Positions 7,135 to 14,567 of a DNA stretch of 36,183 bases are shown one piece after another. The DNA is from Lachnospiraceae bacterium 3-1 (lineage in GTDB: Bacteria > Bacillota > Clostridia > Lachnospirales > Lachnospiraceae): assembly GCA_000403255.2 (NCBI GenBank), contig KE159579.1, positions 1 through 36,183 on the forward strand, read 5' to 3'. Under the pieces are notes generated by a model. It saw only the letters and a program-made list of their open reading frames with translations, was not told where the DNA came from and did not search any database. Within the stretch, counting starts at the first letter, position 1. Every line of letters starts with the position of its first letter. The translations under genes were made by a program, and so were the position numbers.

Positions 7135-9177
7135 ATGGGCGTAGAATATTTGGCACGCCAGATTTATCAGGATGTAATTACACGGGTAACACGGACGGAG
7201 GCAGACTGGAAGGCGGTCTGCCGTCTGGCAGGGCAGATATACCGGTATGAGTTTGACAACGTGCTGATGGTGTATGCACAGAGGCCGTCATCCACGCTGG
7301 TTGCCGATTATGATATATGGAAAAAGGTACACCGGTATGTCAAGCGGGGCAGCAGGGGGATTGCCATCTTCCCGTCAAGGGCATTAAAGCCGGGGATGCG
7401 GTATGTGTTTGACATCAGCGATACCGGAGGAAAAAATGTAAAGCTGACATGGGATTTGGAGGGGGAGAACCTGCCGGATTTGCTGTCGGCACTCCACAAA
7501 CGGGGAGAGGTCCCGGAGGCACCGAAAACAGACAGAAAAAGCTGTATGGAGCATTTAAAAGCCTTTACAAAGCAGGAAGTGCGCGGTATTCTAAAAGAGG
7601 ACTTCGGGAAACAGTTTGCCGAGGCCGCCATGCTTGCAGGACGTGAGATAACCGGCGGAGAAAATGAAATGCCAGAGCTTGCCGCACAAAGGCTGGTTTT
7701 TAACAGTATATTTTATGCGGTGGGGACAAGATGCGGATTTGACCTGGGCAGCGGAGAACAGGACTTAGGTGCAATAGTTAATGTGAAAGACGAGGGCTGC
7801 ATTAGCGTACTTGGTACTCTGGTAAGTGACGTATCCTGTACCGTTCTTCGGAATATGAACCGTGAAATCATGAGTATTGAGAAGGAAAGGAAGGCAAGGC
7901 GGATGGGACATTCGCCTGACAAATTGGGGAGCAGACACCCCCATTTGCAGCAGAACCAAAAGCGGATGGAACAGCCGCTTGGAAAAGGAGGCAGGAATGG
8001 CACTGGAGATCAGTTACCACGAGGGAGAGGACGGGATGCTGTACCCGGACATCAAAGCAGCGGAGCAGACGGAAACAGGGACGTTAGGGAAGTTCGGAAT
8101 CATGGCGAGGGAGTATCTGGAGGAAAACTACCCGCAGAGATACCGGAGCCTGGTAAGATTCGGGAACCTCTACACGAAACTGAAAGAAGTGGAGGAGGAG
8201 GCAAACCGGATGTTGGACAGCCTCATGGAGAAGTATCTGGAAAAACACAGGCCGGAGAACCCGGATTCCACAATGGAGATGTTCCACATCAGAAAGCAGG
8301 GGATGATGGAGGCGGAGGAAATTATTCGCCACAACCTGATAAACCAGTTTCATTAGAAACGCAGGAAGAACTGAATAAAGAGCTGGATGACTTACATTCA
8401 TTTGGTACAAAAAGGGAAGCCGTTTACAGACAGGCTTCTCTTTTTGATTACAAGGAAACAGGGATGGATGATGGGGAGGAAGAACTGTACCAGACGGCAG
8501 AGCCGGAGGAGGAGACTTTTGATGATTTTGCCATTCCGGACGAGGCAGACCAGATGGGAATACCGGATGCCGTTCGGTTTGAGCAGGCAGAACGGGAAAA
8601 AGAGCAGGAGAAAAAATCATCTGCCATCGCTGGCAAGACAGACGGAGCAAACGCAGAGGACGTCGCAGGGAACACCCCAACAGGAGAAAATCTGTTTTCA
8701 GATACTGCCTTTACTGGAAAAAAAGAGCAGATTCCAGTGGCAGCAGATGATAAAAATAAAGTACAGCCCCAAAACTATGTGATTGACCTCCACCATCAGG
8801 AGACCGGCGGGGAAAAGACACGTTACCAGTGGAACGTGGATGCCATCAGAACCTTAAAGCGGGTGGAGGCAGAGGGCAGGAACGCAACCCCAGAGGAGCA
8901 GGGAATTCTTGCGAAGTATGCCGGGTGGGGCGGCACGTCACAGGCATTTGATGAAAAGAGCGAAGGCTGGCAGAAGGAGTATGCGGAACTGAAAACACTC
9001 CTTACCCCGGAGGAATACCGGGAGGCAAGGGCAACAGTGACGACGGCATTTTACACGCCGCCTGTGGTTGCCGCTGCTGTGGGGGAGGCACTGGTGCAGT
9101 TCGGGTTTCAGGGCGGGAACGTGCTGGATATAATAGTACCGAGATTGATACGAAGGATAGGTGCAAAAGCGGCTTAA
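7135..9177 (+). pseudogene. Giant ICE methylase/helicase protein, truncated by insertion at about 9129
   Basis: Intact homologues are proteins of some 2,000-3,000 residues with an ArdC-like N-terminal region, an N6-adenine methylase and SNF2/DEAD helicase domains. Here residues 1-150 hold the ArdC-like start (VCRLAGQIYRYEFDNVLMVYAQ), residues 288-407 are a low-complexity Gly/Arg/Glu linker that overlaps tnpV in another frame, and residues 560-665 begin the methylase (ILAKYAGWGGT, LLTPEEYREARAT, FYTPPVV). The sequence then reads GGNVLD, where PxCGxGNF should follow, but instead runs 15 unrelated residues to a stop. The SAM site and everything after it are lost, so the gene is broken by the element starting at about 9129. 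Confidence 0.85.
7997..8356 (+). CDS. tnpV: TnpV-like transposon protein, fully nested in another frame
   Basis: A 119-residue protein starting MALEISYHEGEDGMLYPDI, followed by LGKFGIMAREYLEENYPQRY and a long helical C-terminus. This matches the TnpV family of Tn4451/ICE elements (pattern xGKYGxxxxxYLxEHR), thought to be an accessory or excision-related factor. It has an excellent ribosome site (AAAAGGAGG at 7983-7991, five bases before ATG). The whole gene lies inside the methylase/helicase frame but is read one base later, so the two genes are overprinted. The larger protein shows only Gly/Arg/Glu low complexity here, which suggests that the TnpV frame is the constrained one. Confidence 0.85.
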   Translation: MALEISYHEGEDGMLYPDIKAAEQTETGTLGKFGIMAREYLEENYPQRYRSLVRFGNLYTKLKEVEEEANRMLDSLMEKYLEKHRPENPDSTMEMFHIRKQGMMEAEEIIRHNLINQFH

Positions 9178-9451
9178 ATCCCTTGATTTCAAGGCTTTTC
9201 TGATTTGGTAGATCTGTAGGTTTTATTTTTTTGCCTATTAGGAGCGGATGGCTGCTTACTTCTGGTGCATAATTGAACGAACCTTATAAAAATGAACGAA
9301 CCTCTATGTGTTCGTTCATTTTTACGGTTATACATCTATCGCCAAGACTCTAAAATATATGCACCGGAAACGCTGCTTTTCGGCAGCAAAATTTGAATGT
9401 ATACTTGACAATAAGCAGCGTATGTGGTATCATTAAAAATGAGGTGGAACT
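9178..9451. other. Left-end intergenic region with repeats
   Basis: A 14-bp perfect inverted repeat, AAAAATGAACGAAC (9288-9301) and its complement (9310-9323) with an 8-base loop, lies here. TGAACGAACCT occurs twice in direct orientation (9274-9284 and 9293-9303). The inverted repeat has A-runs and T-runs outside, so it could be a two-way terminator, or with the third copy an operator for the controller protein. A small palindrome CCTTG-ATTT-CAAGG sits at 9181-9194. A TTGCCTATTAGG sequence near 9231 weakly resembles the leader element seen at 18264 and 23127. Confidence 0.55.
9405..9433 (+). promoter_or_regulatory. Promoter of controller-methyltransferase operon
   Basis: TTGACA (9405-9410), a 17-base spacer and TATCAT (9428-9433) lie 18 bases before the XRE gene start. 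The promoter serves the controller and methyltransferase genes, which are one base apart. Confidence 0.8.
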
Positions 9452-9802
9452 ATGCCAAATTTAGGTGAAATGATAAAAGCTAAAAGAGAAGCCGCTGGGT
9501 TATCGCAGAAGAAATTAGGAACTGCCTGTGGTTTAAGTGACAGCGAGATAATGAAAATTGAAAATGGCCAGCGAAAATCGCCAAATTGGAAAAACTTGTG
9601 CAGCATAGCGCAGGCATTGAATTTTCATCCTTTTGAAATACTATTGGCGGCAGGTTACATTACCGAAAAAGATATTAACCCCTGTGTTAATCTTTGTGGT
9701 TTAGAGAAACTGGACGAAAAAGAAATGGATATGCTTCAGATTTTTATTGATTTTTTGATTTCCAGAAAAGATGCCAAGGGGATTTCAGAAGGAGGGCTTT
9801 AA
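9452..9802 (+). CDS. XRE-family regulator, probable restriction-modification controller
   Basis: A 116-residue protein with an N-terminal Cro/CI helix-turn-helix (MIKAKREAAGLSQKKLGTAC, then SDSEIMKIENGQRKSPNW) and a short helical C-terminus. The position directly before a C5 methyltransferase (one-base gap) is that of controller proteins that time methylase and nuclease expression. GAGGTGG lies five bases before the ATG. Its likely targets are its own promoter and the TGAACGAAC repeats upstream. A phage repressor is the alternative, but no divergent lysogeny genes are present. Confidence 0.75.
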   Translation: MPNLGEMIKAKREAAGLSQKKLGTACGLSDSEIMKIENGQRKSPNWKNLCSIAQALNFHPFEILLAAGYITEKDINPCVNLCGLEKLDEKEMDMLQIFIDFLISRKDAKGISEGGL

Positions 9803-9803
9803 T

Positions 9804-10856
9804 ATGCCATACAGATTGGGAGAATTATTCTGCGGTCCGGGCGGAATAGCATGGGGCGCGCTTCATGCAGATATTGGAAATCCCGAATTTTCAATCATAC
9901 ATCAGTGGGCTAATGATTACGATGCAGATACATGTGCAACATACAGACGCAACATCTGCCGGAATGCTCCTGAAACAGTTTATCATGGGGACGTCCGCAC
10001 GCTTGACATGGATCAGCTTGCTCCTATTGATGCTCTTGCGTTTGGTTTCCCTTGCAATGACTACAGCGTTGTGGGCGAACAGAAAGGCATGGACGGACAC
10101 TTTGGGCCGCTCTATTCTTACGGCGTAAGAGCACTCCGGCAATTCAGACCACAGTGGTTTGTAGCTGAAAATGTCGGCGGATTGAGGAGTGCGAATGGAG
10201 GCAATGCACTTACGAAAATTCTTGACGATTTAAGGGATGCCGGTTATATAATCACTCCGCATCTTTATAAATTTGAAGAATATGGTATTCCGCAGGCAAG
10301 GCATAGGCTGATTATAGTAGGCATTCGTGATGACATAAATGTAAAGTTTGGTGTGCCGTCCACGGCTCCATATGCGGGCATTGACAATTCCTGCAGGACA
10401 GCAATTGAAGTACCGCCAATACCAGCGAACGCTTTCAATAATGAACAGACAAGACAGTCTGAAATGGTAGTTCAGAGGCTTGAGCATATTTTGCCAGGTC
10501 AGAACGCATTTACTGCAGATTTGCCGGAGGAACTGCAGTTAAATATTAAAGGAGCTAAAATCAGCCAAATATACAAGCGGCTTGACCCTGACCGGCCGTC
10601 TTACACTGTAACGGGTAGCGGCGGCGGCGGAACACATATTTATCACTGGGCAGAGCCGAGGGCACTTACAAATCGTGAAAGAGCAAGGCTTCAGACTTTC
10701 CCGGATACCTATGAATTCATTGGAGGGAAGGAAAGTGTACGAAAACAAATCGGCATGGCTGTACCGTGCCGCGGCGCTCAGATTATCTTTGAAGCAATAT
10801 TGCGATGCTTTGCAGGAATTGATTACGAAACAACGGAAGCGAGAATAAATGAATAG
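9804..10856 (+). CDS. DNA (cytosine-5) methyltransferase of the defence island
   Basis: Transfers a methyl group from S-adenosylmethionine to cytosine C5 and so protects host sites. The 350-residue protein shows the family motifs: FCGPGG (9-14, SAM site), PC with catalytic Cys84 in GFPCNDYS, ENVGG (122-126), QARHR (164-168), a target recognition region, and the C-terminal RALTNRERARLQTFP. I used ATG 9804 because GAAGGAGGG precedes it. It faces the Vsr/Z1/PLD operon across a shared terminator. The target sequence cannot be read from the protein; NgoFVII-type partners suggest a GC-rich site. Confidence 0.92.
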   Translation: MPYRLGELFCGPGGIAWGALHADIGNPEFSIIHQWANDYDADTCATYRRNICRNAPETVYHGDVRTLDMDQLAPIDALAFGFPCNDYSVVGEQKGMDGHFGPLYSYGVRALRQFRPQWFVAENVGGLRSANGGNALTKILDDLRDAGYIITPHLYKFEEYGIPQARHRLIIVGIRDDINVKFGVPSTAPYAGIDNSCRTAIEVPPIPANAFNNEQTRQSEMVVQRLEHILPGQNAFTADLPEELQLNIKGAKISQIYKRLDPDRPSYTVTGSGGGGTHIYHWAEPRALTNRERARLQTFPDTYEFIGGKESVRKQIGMAVPCRGAQIIFEAILRCFAGIDYETTEARINE

Positions 10857-10862
10857 CAACAG

Positions 10863-10903
10863 AACAGCGGTGCCAGATTTGAAAAGACAGGCACCGCTGT
10901 TTT
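10863..10903. terminator. Bidirectional terminator between methylase and vsr
   Basis: A 12-bp perfect stem, AACAGCGGTGCC (10863-10874) with GGCACCGCTGTT (10890-10901), with T-run downstream, lies between the converging methylase and Vsr genes. It can end transcription from both sides. Confidence 0.85.
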
Positions 10904-10911
10904 CAGCACAT

Positions 10912-11325
10912 TTAGTGTATAATATCGTTGTATAGCTGCAGGAGGTTTTCCGCAGCGACTTTTTTCTTCAGCTGGCATTCCCATATAACAAGAACCCGCC
11001 AGCCCTGTTTCGTGAGGAGCTTTTGGTTTTCCGCATCTCGCTCAATGTTGCGGGATATTTTCTGGTGCCAGTATTCTTCATTGCTTGATGGCCACACGAA
11101 CCTGCCGCAATCGTGTTTGTGCCAGAAGCATCCGTTGACAAAAATGACAGTCCTATATTTAGGGAGTACGATATCAGGGCATCCGGGGAGACGGCGGACA
11201 TTTTTCCTGTACCGCAGTCCTTTGGAAAACAGATATTTTCGTACTGTTTCTTCCGGCTTGGAATTGGTGCTTCTGATATGAGACATATTTTTGCTTCGGA
11301 CTTCTTTTGAATGTGTATCAGCCAT
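10912..11325 (-). CDS. vsr: Vsr-family DNA mismatch/nicking endonuclease
   Basis: Vsr nicks beside T:G mismatches made by deamination of 5-methylcytosine, and Vsr-like nucleases also occur as restriction subunits. The 137-residue protein keeps the Vsr layout: KNMSHIRSTNSKPE at the start, catalytic Asp51 in GCPDIVLP, the FVNGCFWHKHDC zinc/active-site segment (63-73), and Asp97 in RNIERD, then LVIWECQL. It begins one base after the Z1 gene, with GAGGA before the ATG, as the last gene of the minus-strand operon. Pairing with a C5 methylase fits repair, but its place in the Z1/PLD operon leaves open a direct role in restriction. Confidence 0.93.
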   Translation of the reverse strand: MADTHSKEVRSKNMSHIRSTNSKPEETVRKYLFSKGLRYRKNVRRLPGCPDIVLPKYRTVIFVNGCFWHKHDCGRFVWPSSNEEYWHQKISRNIERDAENQKLLTKQGWRVLVIWECQLKKKVAAENLLQLYNDIIH

Positions 11326-11326
11326 A

Positions 11327-13171
11327 TCAGTCCTCGATCACATCATAGTAGACCGAACCTTGCGGAAGTTTAATGTTCGGAACCCACAGTGATCTTCCTC
11401 CCCATCCTTTAGTGCCGGTGACCTGATACATCGTGAGGACAACTTTGCGCGGGAATGATCCGCCAAGCTGCCAGTCATTCGGCGACAGCAGGGCACCGGT
11501 TCCCTTGGCAACATCTCTGTTCCTGCGGACAATCAGTATCCCCTGCGTCGTAGGCACTTCAGCAAGCATCATGTCGAATATGGCCGTAAATGATGACAGC
11601 TTGAAATCAGGGTCTGCGGTAACATGAGATAAAATTTCTTTTATGAAACGGAGATTGACTTGGTAGTATGGCTCGTTTTCAGAAAACTGAGCAAGAAGTT
11701 CAGTAATCTGTTCAATGGTATCATTATCAGGGGAAAGCGGATAGTAGTTTGTGCCTCCGGATATAGCTGCCACATGGTCGGTATCAAGCACATTCTTCCG
11801 GGTAGGGTTCAATCCTTCCGGGTAATAAATCTTAATATCGTCAATGCCCTGTTCAACTTGTGATATGATGGCATTGTTGGTGGCGTTAATATCCGCGAAC
11901 AGCTTATACAGCCGTTCATCGATATATACCATCATCATTCCGGGATCGCGGTCGTACCCAAACATCCGGCTGTGCTGCCACATGGTGTCAGCCTGCGGCT
12001 TTTTTGCTGTCCGTGTATAATATAAAGTCTGCAGGCCCGGAAAAGTAACTCCGCGGCCTAATGTGTTTCCGCCAATTACAAAATTGCATCCCTCAGAATA
12101 TTCATTGCTCTCAACATCTGTCTTCCCATTCATGACAAGAATTTTTGCTTCATCATTTGTTAAAATCTGAGAGGCAGTATCTATAATTTGATTAAAAGAA
12201 ACTTTGGCAGATTTTGATGGCGTAAGCAGGGCATATTGTTTTTTCAGTTCCGCGGAAAAGGCACCTTTCAGATTTGCCTTGCACCACTCCAGTTCCTTTT
12301 CGATATGTGAAGCAAAATTTTGATGGGCAGACTGCCGGACGCTTGGATGAATAAGGCAGTTCGATACGCTGCCGCCAGATGCGAAAATCTGAGCAGAGAC
12401 AAGAATATGTCTTATTACAATATCCCGCTCAGCCTGATCCAAGGTGTCTAAATAGGTAACGCAATCGGGTCTGCCATTTTTCGGGAAAAAGAAATCTCCG
12501 CCGAGGTACCCTTTTCCTGGGTTGAAATAATAAGTGAAAAGCGGATGCCAGCCAGATGCCATTGTCTGCAGGAAGATGGCCTGCGGTGTGCCAGTCACCT
12601 GCAGGTACAAGCTGCTTGAAGCACCGCTGCGGATGGAATCCAAATATTTGTTGATAGATGACTGCCCTTTTTTGTTGATAAGTGTATTGAGAGAAGCGGC
12701 ATCAGCCTCATCGTCAATGATAAAAAGTGGATTGCCGCGCATAAAGCCTGTCGAACTAAAGATATTTGCCCATAGTTTTAGTATACGCGCATTCTTTTTC
12801 AGAACCACAATTGTTGGGAGAATCAAGCTGTTTTCTGTGAATATGCCCGCATCGTTTTCTCCGCAGATGCAGTATCCCTCCAAATCTGATTTTACACGGT
12901 CGAGCGTCTGCTGCTGAAGCACGACATTATCTGTTGTGAGCAGGACAAAGACTGGGAAACCCAAATCGGTGGCCTTACATATGATTCCGAACATCTGTCC
13001 CGTTTTGCCAGACTGCACGTTTCCAAACAGCAGGCCAATTTCGTGGCTTGTGAATGAAAAGTTTTTCAGGTATTTTCCGCCAACTTCTTCCGCTGTGGCA
13101 GATATTGATTCTGCCAGTCCTGCATTTCCGCGCCCAGTTATTCTGTTTAGGTAACTTTTTAAATATTGCAT
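11327..13171 (-). CDS. Z1-domain superfamily 2 ATPase of a restriction system
   Basis: Z1 proteins are helicase-like ATPases found with methylases and nucleases in unusual restriction-modification operons. In 614 residues I see Walker A GNVQSGKT (50-57), Walker B DDEAD (153-157), VTGTPQA (motif III-like), and the Z1 hallmark GGNTLGRGVTFPGL followed by ADTMWQHSRMFGYDR, which holds the arginine finger. The start at ATG 13171 overlaps the PLD gene stop (TGATG), and GAAGGAGATG lies upstream, so translation is coupled. It probably remodels DNA or translocates for the PLD nuclease. The protein appears short compared with some family members, but both ATPase lobes are present. Confidence 0.9.
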   Translation of the reverse strand: MQYLKSYLNRITGRGNAGLAESISATAEEVGGKYLKNFSFTSHEIGLLFGNVQSGKTGQMFGIICKATDLGFPVFVLLTTDNVVLQQQTLDRVKSDLEGYCICGENDAGIFTENSLILPTIVVLKKNARILKLWANIFSSTGFMRGNPLFIIDDEADAASLNTLINKKGQSSINKYLDSIRSGASSSLYLQVTGTPQAIFLQTMASGWHPLFTYYFNPGKGYLGGDFFFPKNGRPDCVTYLDTLDQAERDIVIRHILVSAQIFASGGSVSNCLIHPSVRQSAHQNFASHIEKELEWCKANLKGAFSAELKKQYALLTPSKSAKVSFNQIIDTASQILTNDEAKILVMNGKTDVESNEYSEGCNFVIGGNTLGRGVTFPGLQTLYYTRTAKKPQADTMWQHSRMFGYDRDPGMMMVYIDERLYKLFADINATNNAIISQVEQGIDDIKIYYPEGLNPTRKNVLDTDHVAAISGGTNYYPLSPDNDTIEQITELLAQFSENEPYYQVNLRFIKEILSHVTADPDFKLSSFTAIFDMMLAEVPTTQGILIVRRNRDVAKGTGALLSPNDWQLGGSFPRKVVLTMYQVTGTKGWGGRSLWVPNIKLPQGSVYYDVIED

Positions 13172-14331
13172 CAATCAGCATCTCCTTCCATATCCTCCGG
13201 CTTGAACGACAGCATCCAAACATCCAGCTCATTTCCTTCCCCGTCCAAGGCGGTTTGGCCTGTTTTTTTCAGATACAGATTTTCACAGCCATACTCCTGC
13301 AGGATTTCCTTTGTAATCATACCCTTGCGGTCGGTATCCTTCTGTGTATCATTGATTGGGGCAACCAGTCCTGCTGCGACAAGACGTCCTTTGAGCCATC
13401 TGCCCATAATCAGTTCATCACCAACCGCGCTAAATTGTTTATTGCCGTCGCTTGTGGTATGTGCTTTGAACCAATAGCCATCATCAGTAACGATAAAAAA
13501 CGGTACATTCTTTTCGGGGTATCCATCAATATGGGTGATTTCCTTGGCAACTGTCAGCTGCGTTTCGTACCAGTCGCGGGATTTTCGCCTGCTTCTTGGC
13601 GCGGCATAACAAACATTTATGTTGGATTTTGTGAAATGCCGTCCATCATCCATGTGGCGTTCCGCCGCTGCAGGAACCTTGAGCGGGAGCATGAATGACG
13701 CATATGCAGCACAGCGCCTGTAGAATTCCACATTTGTTGGCGGAACCTCTGTAACGAGTTCAATTCCTGATAATGCGTTGTTTTTTTCAAAAATCAGCGG
13801 CATATCAGAAATCTCATTGATATTGGCAGAACAGCTGGGTTGTTTCAGTTTGTTCAGGAATTCAGCAATCTCCCGGCATTCATCGGCGTTTGTCGTTAAT
13901 GAAGCGATTTCGTATTGCCTGCGGTTGGATGCCTCGAGCTTCAGGACTCCAAGATTTGCTGAGCCAATGATAGCCGCAAACGGCTCGCTGTCTTTATAGA
14001 AACAATAAATTTTCCCGTGATATTTGAAAGCACGAACCATACGGATTTCCCCTATTCCGGAATCAGCCCATTTTCTATGTATTTTTACAGCTGTGTGGTA
14101 GGAACTTTCCGGCATCCCCTCGATGTAATACATACCAATGTTCAGGCAGATTGTGCCGATATTGCATTCCGCCGCCAGTTCGTCGAGTTCCTCTAACGAT
14201 GCGCGGGAAACATACCCGACAGCAATTTCCAGGCGGTCCGCTTTGGTCAGCTGTTCCTTAAAGCAGTCAGCTATGGTCTGCTGACCGTCTTCGGCTGCAA
14301 GCGGAAGAATGTCAGAATAAAGCAGTTTCAT
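13171..14331 (-). CDS. NgoFVII-like restriction endonuclease (PLD fold)
   Basis: The protein of 386 residues has an N-terminal phospholipase D-like nuclease domain with the HxK motif (His105, Lys107 in YHGKIYCF) and IIGSANLG at 122-128. A C-terminal region (about 220-386; KSRDWYETQLTV, WLKGRLVAAGLV) resembles the B3-like DNA-binding domain of NgoFVII-type enzymes. Such enzymes need no metal ion and usually act as dimers. AAGGAGG precedes the ATG. It sits between an XRE regulator and the Z1 ATPase, so it is the probable cutting subunit. Sequence specificity is unknown. Confidence 0.87.
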   Translation of the reverse strand: MKLLYSDILPLAAEDGQQTIADCFKEQLTKADRLEIAVGYVSRASLEELDELAAECNIGTICLNIGMYYIEGMPESSYHTAVKIHRKWADSGIGEIRMVRAFKYHGKIYCFYKDSEPFAAIIGSANLGVLKLEASNRRQYEIASLTTNADECREIAEFLNKLKQPSCSANINEISDMPLIFEKNNALSGIELVTEVPPTNVEFYRRCAAYASFMLPLKVPAAAERHMDDGRHFTKSNINVCYAAPRSRRKSRDWYETQLTVAKEITHIDGYPEKNVPFFIVTDDGYWFKAHTTSDGNKQFSAVGDELIMGRWLKGRLVAAGLVAPINDTQKDTDRKGMITKEILQEYGCENLYLKKTGQTALDGEGNELDVWMLSFKPEDMEGDAD

Positions 14332-14343
14332 CTCAAATCCTCC

Positions 14344-14547
14344 TTAATCGTCAATCGTTTCCATGATATCATCCATGTGTACGTTCAGCGCTTCGCAGAT
14401 TTTCAGAAGCACATCCGTGGTAACATTTTCGCATTTCCCAAGTTTTGCTATTGATGCCGAGCTGACACCGGCAGCAACCTTCAAATCATGTTTATTCATT
14501 TCTTTATCTATCAAAAGTTTCCATAGCTTGTTGTAGCTGATTCTCAT
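14344..14547 (-). CDS. Small XRE-family helix-turn-helix regulator
   Basis: A 67-residue Cro/CI-like protein that is almost entirely helix-turn-helix (LWKLLIDKEMNKHDLKVAAG, then SSASIAKLGKCENVTTDVLL). It lies between the NACHT gene (20-base gap) and the PLD nuclease gene (12-base gap) in the same operon. It is a second regulator besides the controller at 9452 and could autoregulate the nuclease operon. Confidence 0.85.
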   Translation of the reverse strand: MRISYNKLWKLLIDKEMNKHDLKVAAGVSSASIAKLGKCENVTTDVLLKICEALNVHMDDIMETIDD

Positions 14548-14567
14548 CGTGGGTTGTCGGCTCCTTT

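Larger units (their letters stand above)
316..9129 (+). mobile_element. Integrative conjugative element fragment
   Basis: virB4, the 3D/NlpC-P60 hydrolase, the DpnD/PcfM-like gene, the giant methylase/helicase gene and tnpV form a co-directional block typical of Tn916/Tn1549/Tn4451-like elements of Clostridia. The left limit is uncertain (DUF6431 gene at 1-315). On the right the block stops inside the methylase motif at about 9129, where unrelated DNA begins. Relaxase, coupling protein and integrase are outside the window or lost. Confidence 0.7.

Noticed and set aside
8387-8782. 131-residue frame downstream of tnpV in the same frame
   Set aside because: No ribosome site and an Arg/Gln-rich composition; the other frame encodes the recognisable methylase linker.
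13054-13698. 214-residue plus-strand frame across the Z1/PLD genes
   Set aside because: Antisense to two well-supported genes, with no start signal or family pattern.
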